A stretch of 64,000 nucleotides of DNA from Ophioderma brevispina (lineage: Eukaryota > Echinodermata > Ophiuroidea > Amphilepidida > Ophiodermatidae), in the NCBI GenBank assembly GCA_023653785.1, contig JAMKCH010035268.1, positions 62,001-126,000 on the forward strand, written 5' to 3'. Both the position numbers and the translations under genes were made by a program. This document shows positions 57,816-64,000 of the stretch, in pieces. Within the stretch, counting starts at the first letter, position 1, and the number at the start of each line of letters is the position of its first letter. The notes under the pieces were generated by a model. The model had not been told where the DNA came from. It did no database searches and saw nothing but the letters and a program-made list of their open reading frames with translations.

Positions 57816-59121
57816 ATCATACCAACTCATTGAACGATCCTATACAAGTACTATTCTTTTGGGAAAATAAGTTCAGACAACATAATCCCCGTAAACACAA
57901 GACTAGATGTTCATAAACAAAGTATAGATGGTTCATGATCGGGCGGTAAGTATAGGCACACTATTTTCCCTTGGTACTGACTACGAACCATCCCCTCTCA
58001 CCCTTTGGGCTCGGGTGATAGCTTCGTACATCAGCAAAATAGGGTGCCCTATTCCCATCTACCTGTTCTCATGATCATGTAGACTTGGTACACATTACAT
58101 GACCTACTCCAATATAGTTACGACTTTCAAACATCAAACAGCATCAAGAATTGACATTGATAACCCGTTTAAAGACATTATTAAAAAAGAAATTGCCCCA
58201 AAAATTTACAAACACCCAGCAGAAAGCTTGATGAGGCTTCGAACACCTCGGGTTTTTGCAAAACTGGAGATTATGTTTGGAAGGTAGAGCAAACTACTGT
58301 GTTTCCTCACTCGTACGCACAACCCCCCCCCCCCCACACACAACACACACCGCCCACGTTATCATCGGTGTTCATGCAGGCGGTGGCGGCCAAGCCTCAT
58401 CATTATAGCAACTCACCAAAAATGTCAAAAAAATTACAGAATACAAAAATACTGAGGGCCAACCAACAAACCAATTGTGTGTTTGATGTGGGTGGTTCAT
58501 GGGTGTTCCCATGACCACATACGACCTCGTCCTCGTTCATTATTCACACAAAAAAATTCAGAAAAAAAACCCTTCAGTGGAGTTGATTCTTCAACTCCAA
58601 CGGTTTTGGAATAAGAAAATATCCTTGAAACATATAAAATTTCAGAATTTTTCGTCAAAGATTTAGCTTTTACGTGTTTAACCAATTACGAGTCTGAAAT
58701 TTGGATTCTTGGCCGCCCTCCCTGTGTTCATGGTTTGCTGGATTCTATGTACGCGCCTTTCATTGTAATCTTAAATTTGGAATTGTTGAGATGGCCCTTA
58801 TTACACGCTTGCTCATTTGCGTTGGTGGGCACACAAGGTTTTATGTAAAAACTATATATTAGCTTTTCACACTGCAAGCAGAATTATTGATCAATTTTGC
58901 GATCGATCGCATTTCTAGACTTCGAGTCAGCCACCAAATTCATCACTAATACTTGCCACTCGACAAATACATCGCCGTTGTGCCTCTTCAAATAAACAAC
59001 ACATGTGCGTCTGTTATGTACTTCTGTAAGAGAATGGAGGCCTATATAAATTGTTTCGGATTTTCTATTCATAGCGCTTATGAGGTGGTTTCCATCATAA
59101 GAGATCCACATATATATATAT
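57816..59121. other. Non-coding, poly-C and CA-rich patch
   Basis: A C run at 58324-58335 is followed by acacacaacacacacc. A short (TA)n lies at 59110-59120 beside element G2. No gene recognised. Confidence 0.3.
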
Positions 59122-59484
59122 CCGGGGGGGGGGGGGGTGGTTCTCAACACAAATGACCATACAGGGACGTGCCACAGACATAGGTACCATTTCAGCTTCT
59201 GGATATACAAAGACCCTTTTTTCATGCCAATATTGGTATAGAAGGTCGTTTTTTCAAAATTTTCTGAAATTTGTTGGCAAAATTAGTCACATTTTATCAA
59301 TCGGAAACCAAAATTTTCAAAAAAATTGTTGGAAATTAAGTCAAATTTCCTCAATCTGAAGCCAAACAATTGCCTCTGGTATAGCTATGGGTCCCTTTTT
59401 GGCAAAAAATGGTATAGCGATGGGTCCTATTCCAGAGTCGAGGAGGCAAGTCCCTACAAAAACCAAAGTTGAGAACCCCCCTGG
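59122..59484. mobile_element. G-ended inverted-repeat element G2 (363 bp)
   Basis: The left end is CCGGGGG with a long G run then TGGTTCTCAAC; the right end is GTTGAGAACCCCCCTGG. The interior has tatagctatgggtcc and tatagcgatgggtcc, as in G1. This looks like the same family with a different subterminal sequence. It sits next to a TA microsatellite. Confidence 0.7.
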
Positions 59485-61909
59485 TCATATATTACCCTCA
59501 ATGACCTTACTTTAATTGCTGAATATCGGCGCGAAACTTTACAGATGGGGTTGTATTTGGGGTGAAGGCCATTCTACCTGTTATGTATGTGAATAGACAC
59601 GATGTTGCCCATCCCTCATAGCAGTTAGTACCGTTACTTTACGATCGAGTCTCAAACATGGTATTTGAAAGTAATTATTATGAGTTGGTTGGAATATTAA
59701 ATTTGATTTTGCAATATCAACTAAACCTCATCGTATTTTCCAGAAAAAATGACATCCGATATTTTATTCTTGCAATCAAAAATGACAATTTTAAAATGTA
59801 TCCTTTTTAAAGGATGTCAGAACATGCCCCCTTTTCATCTATCCCCTGTTTGTTTTACTTAACATGTGAATTATTTTGCAACTTACATGTTGAGATCAAA
59901 CAACAAGCTTTCTGTTGGCGCTACTTTCATCAGGGACATTACATTCATTCACATCCAAAATTGTTTACTCAAACACTATAAAACATTCGAAATTTTTCGA
60001 TTACACTACGTTTCTTAATGTACGTTTGCATAAGACTCGCCTGCCGTCAGTGCACAATTGCGCGCGTGTTGAAACAGGTGAAGTTTGGCAGGCTTGATTA
60101 GACTTGTTCACCGGCTGCTTGTGTGTTAGTAATGAAAAAACAGTAACACAGCAACAAGCTAGTTAACTTACAATGCGATTTTAATTTTCCGAGACTAGTT
60201 GCTCCGTTACAAGGGTCCCTTTGACCAATGCCAGATGATTGCATTTATATGATTGTGCAAGGAAATAAAATATAATAAGAGCAAGTAAGTGATTAAAGAA
60301 TATAAAGGTGCAAGGAAGTCTTCACGCTATAATGATGTTAACTCTATAATACTGTTAAATGCTGTTGCCAGGAAATCTGTGAACTTCTAGCAGATCTCCC
60401 ACCCTCTGGAGACATGGTTGATTGGACTAGATAGAGGGTCACTTCATACTTGACATAATTAGAGCCCGTCACCAGATGCTGCCATTTTGCGACATGTGTA
60501 GAGTGAACTTGCTAGTGGAAGTTCCGAGAAAAAAGCTGAACTAACTGTTGCTATAATTCTGGTTGTCAGATTCATGGCCAGAGTGAACGTGCAGGGTGGC
60601 GTGTAAGGCCACAGAAACCCCTCAGTCATGATCATATGAAACAGAATTCGCCTCGCATTGTGCTCGTATTGTAACCCATGAGGTCAAGCCCACGGGCTGT
60701 AAACAGTGATGTGAGCGGTATTGCAATATTGATTCTGCGTCACGAAGATGATTTTAACTACCTTGAACTGGCTCGCAAGGTGATCCAAAATTCCATTAGC
60801 ATACCATTAAATTATTATTCTTGCACCATCTAATTGACTTTAGGCGATTCATTTGAAAAATAACAAACAGTGTGTAGTTAAGGCATTCAAAAAAACCTGT
60901 GTAATTTCATGCAAACGTTGCAAAAAAGTTTGTCATCGACCAAATTAACAACTAAATTAAAATCGTATAATAGTAGATCAGTCTTTATCGCTAAAATAGA
61001 GAACACTATGAAACACCAGAAAAGAGAGCAAGACTTGGAAAAATGCAAATATTGGTCATCGCCGCGCATGTTGTTTGGAACGGCCAACGAGTGACTGAGA
61101 AACCACTAAAATTCTGGACCTTGACACTGACTGGACTGAAAAGCACCATGGAACTTTGTACATCAATCCACTCCAATCAACTTTAATAGGGACAAAGAAT
61201 TGGAAATTCCTATTCAAAGGATGCCCGCCCCCGATTGCAATTGATAACCAACAAAAACCTACTGGGGTGTGTCTTTTGACCACTCACTTATTGTTCTCGT
61301 CCCTTTGTTTATTGTGTGGGAGTAGGGTTTGACAAACAAGTAAGAAAGAAAACCATAAGTTTTGAACTTGGCCTGCTATCTCCCCTATAGCTAAGATGAT
61401 GTCTTGGTTTTCTGTCGTGTAGCGAAAGAAATATAAAATCATCTTTTTATATACATTTGGTCCAGGACATTGGGTATCATTCTGCAAAAACAACGGTATC
61501 AAAGCAAGGCGAACTCGTATTTACGCTATGCGTAAAATAGTCCCCCGCCAATATCGCGAATTCACTAAATGACAACTAAAACGGCACCAGTCCACCCTTA
61601 ATTTTGGCCAGCACTATCCTCGGCAAAATATGGTTACTCAAGAAATGACTCAGAAATTGGTAAAATTCACATGCAAATCCCTGAAATTCACTAAATTTAG
61701 TTTCAAATATAATTTACTCAATGGGCAACACTCTTGTTTGAAAAATGCATGTTATCACCATTGTAAATTTGGGACCCATACTGGGTTGGAAAGCGCGAAA
61801 CCTTGAATTTTACGTATTTTCCAAGATATGTAAACAGCCTGGCAACCCAAAAGAATGACCCACATTTAACAACTAGAACTACACAACTTCAACACACCAA
61901 ACTCTAATC
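59485..61909. other. Non-coding, nothing recognised
   Basis: AT-rich sequence. The short frames here (60-75 codons) have no motif or splice support. Confidence 0.3.
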
Positions 61910-62145
61910 AGGTCTAGAACTCGTCGACCCGCTTCCTTCCACCCAAGTACATCATTATACACGTTACAGAACTCCAGAAAACCTTGTACCGCCCGGTCCT
62001 TGGGGAAAATTACATAATTATGCAAATTAGATACGTAATTAGAATATTTTTACACCAACATCTATACGGTTGAGAACTCATCAACCTGCGTCTTTCCACC
62101 GTAAGTTTACATCATCGTAGCCTACAGAACTCCAGATAATTGTAC
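61910..62145. repeat. Two-copy imperfect tandem repeat, ~157 bp
   Basis: tcgacccgcttccttccacc...ttacagaactccagaaaa (61924) is echoed by tcaacctgcgtctttccacc...ctacagaactccagataa (62080). Confidence 0.6.
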
Positions 62146-62883
62146 ACAATGTTGACATTTTCTGTGGCAATATTGACCTTTTCCCTTGACCTTTTTTTCC
62201 CTTCCCTCCCCCCTGACAAGACCCATGGGAGGACCCTGGGGAATGAATTACAATGGTTAGTAGTGGGCGTATCCCCTCCTACAATACCAAAGTTTGCCTC
62301 CTCTATCACATCCAGAAAAAAGAATGCCCAAATGTTCAAGGTTAACATTTTTATCACAACGGACATACGCCATACGGACGGACATAACGGTACGGAGCCC
62401 TTTTAATAGTCCCCTCCCGAACGTTCGTTGCGCGGACAAAAATGGTGGGTCCATTTGTTTCTGGAAATGTCCTCGTGTCCCTCTTTCATTCATTGCACTT
62501 GGGTGGACCTATCAAATGATGCTCACAAGTAAACATTGTGTTGATAAAGAACAAGATCAATAAAAACACAACAATGATACTCAATCATATTCATGGTATT
62601 TCCCACCCCGCCGTGTGCATACACGGCTAGGTCTTGTATATTTGAGCATTCTTTTTCTTTAACAAGCGATTTCAGTTTCCTTATTCTTGTTTCTGATGCA
62701 TTTCCTTTCTTCTTCTTTTCCCTGCAGACCTTCAATTGGCACTATCTCAGCATGCTTGACAGATAGTGACCAGACTAACACCAAACGACCGCTGTTTCAG
62801 TTGGATATGTCCATGAACTTTGAAAACCTGTCGAGATCATCTAGGGTCACAGGGGTAAAAAGGGTGATTTTTGTTTTTTAAAG
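62146..62883. other. Non-coding, nothing firm
   Basis: 62340-62400 contains cggacatacgccatacggac, a G/C-rich permuted repeat. A pyrimidine tract plus ttccctgcag (62708-62727) resembles an acceptor, but no exon follows. Confidence 0.3.
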
Positions 62884-63720
62884 TATCACCTCCTACAGAT
62901 AACATTCATGGTTAAGTGACTCATGCATATGAAGTAGCTTGATAGAACCGTCACCAAAGTAAAAGAGTTCGAGAGGCAATGTGGGGCTCATTAAGGTCAC
63001 TTCGGGTCTTAGAGCGCACTGGCACATTTTCACAAAATAATGAATTTTCCTCATTTTGCTCTCAAATGATAGTCTAAGGCCATTTGGAAGAACAGAGATA
63101 TATTTTACCATAAAAATAACATACCAACAACAGATAGGGACACTTGATATGAGGATAAAGACATCCAGGAATTTGTAGGCCAACTTTAAAAGTTTTCCAT
63201 AACTTTAAAGCAACAAATGTGTATATGATATGAATATTTTGACTCGTACTCACTGATATTAAACCACAACGGTATAGACCGACAACAGTGTGCTAGCGTG
63301 GGAAACATGCATACGGAAAGCGTGTTCTTGTGTTAAACCCATTTTCGTCGTCTGCTGAATTAACGGCCGGCACGGTTAAATTATAAATCGTTCTGTTGTA
63401 CCCCTCAGGAAGCTGATTGGGTCTTATCATATTGCGGGTGAGGCTTTTTTGTATATAAAAGCCTTACCACCTCAAAAATATCGATTTTGAAAAATCTTGA
63501 GGGCGCACTTTTTTCAAATTTGCTAGTGTCTCTTTAATGTTAAAATCTTCAAAAATCCCTATCTGCTATATGCAACTTTGCATTGTCACGTGACTCATAC
63601 ATATGAACACCTTCACCAAAGTTGTTGCTTCAGCATGGGGTCAAAGGTCATTAAAGCGGAACTTCCGTCTTAATGTGAAAAATCTTTAAAAATCCATATC
63701 TGCTATATCCCTACCGTCCC
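62884..63720 (+). repeat. Two-copy tandem repeat, first copy split by a MITE
   Basis: Unit 1 (62884-63011 plus 63537-63590) and unit 2 (63590-63720) share gtgactcatgcatatgaa-type text, caccaaagt, a ggtcattaa, the site gtcttaatgt and aaaaatccatatctgctat. The MITE at 63010-63536 interrupts unit 1 at gtctTAatgt. Confidence 0.75.
63010..63536 (+). mobile_element. MITE family M, copy C (complete, with datable target)
   Basis: Bounded by TA on both sides, starting GAGCGCACTGGCACATTTTC and ending GCTAGTGTCTCTT. The body matches copies A and B but with more single-base differences. The neighbouring repeat unit keeps the unoccupied site at 63667-63676 (gtctTAatgt), which confirms TA as the duplicated target. 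Confidence 0.88.
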
Positions 63721-64000
63721 TGGACCATTTTTTTCGAACAAAAATGATATTAAGCTGACGATTGAGATTTCGATGGGTGCCCCCTACCGGATTAGTAACA
63801 GTTGGAGTCTGGACGTAGTCAATTTTTGAACTGGGCATTCAGCAACACAACGCCTTTAGTCTAGCGGCCACTTCCCGGTCAAGATAAGGAAGCGGGACGC
63901 TGGACCTTTTGATCAGGCATTCCGCTGTCGTGGCCCTGCCGCGTTGGTTTCGCTGCCTGCGGCCCAGCCAAGTGAATACTGCATCTCTAATCGCAGCTAA
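63721..64000. other. Non-coding window end
   Basis: More GC-rich after 63840. No tRNA, exon or repeat could be supported. Confidence 0.3.

Noticed and set aside
62694..62881. Pyrimidine tract plus ttccctgcag acceptor with a 64-codon frame
   Set aside because: The peptide after the acceptor shows no family resemblance and no donor confirms an exon.
1..64000. CRISPR-like or phage-like systems, bacterial operons
   Set aside because: Repeats here are either palindromic mobile elements or satellites without regular unique spacers, and all recognised proteins are eukaryotic or retroelement types.

Overview
This window looks like nuclear DNA from an intron-bearing animal, probably a marine invertebrate and possibly a deuterostome. 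The evidence is low gene density, AT-rich non-coding DNA, spliced exons of secreted-protein domains (a CUB exon and a C-type lectin exon), three non-LTR retrotransposon remnants, a Ty3/Gypsy remnant, a piggyBac transposase and many small inverted-repeat elements. No bacterial operon, rRNA or CRISPR array is visible. The species cannot be named from the sequence alone. Most long reading frames are chance frames or shadows of transposon frames.

Layout. 0-10 kb: a mosaic of dispersed repeats. It has a ~0.8 kb tandem unit (3.1-5.9 kb), two foldback elements (455-1335 and 4290-5022), reversed copies of the same repeat material (6-8.3 kb) and an extreme G/A/T homopolymer tract (9.1-9.56 kb). 10-20.9 kb: mostly unannotated DNA, with small inverted-repeat transposons (15.07-15.56 kb and 19.83-20.89 kb) and a 745 bp near-identical duplication carrying a MITE (16.07-17.90 kb). 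21-29 kb: the only convincing host gene signal. A C-type lectin exon (21668-21867) and a CUB exon (28581-29014) lie on the minus strand, and the 6.7 kb between them holds a minisatellite, two minus-strand LINE fragments and a plus-strand Gypsy remnant.

31-41.2 kb: a compositionally distinct block. A frame-broken piggyBac transposase (minus, about 37473-35287) with a TATA box sits between several tandem arrays. The outer arrays (33.0-33.6 kb and 39.4-41.2 kb) are inverted relative to each other, suggesting one composite element of about 8 kb with long satellite-bearing inverted arms. Reading frames here are broken by many small indels, which may be decay or uncorrected long-read errors.

41-64 kb: a possible two-exon gene of unknown function (41631-42016), a third LINE fragment (44.9-45.5 kb), more inverted-repeat elements (49.4, 56.6 and 59.1 kb), microsatellites, and a MITE at 63.0-63.5 kb. 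The unoccupied target of that MITE survives in a neighbouring repeat unit, which shows a TA target duplication. No system of cooperating genes is visible. The unusual biology here is the variety of foldback and short-TIR elements and the composite piggyBac block.
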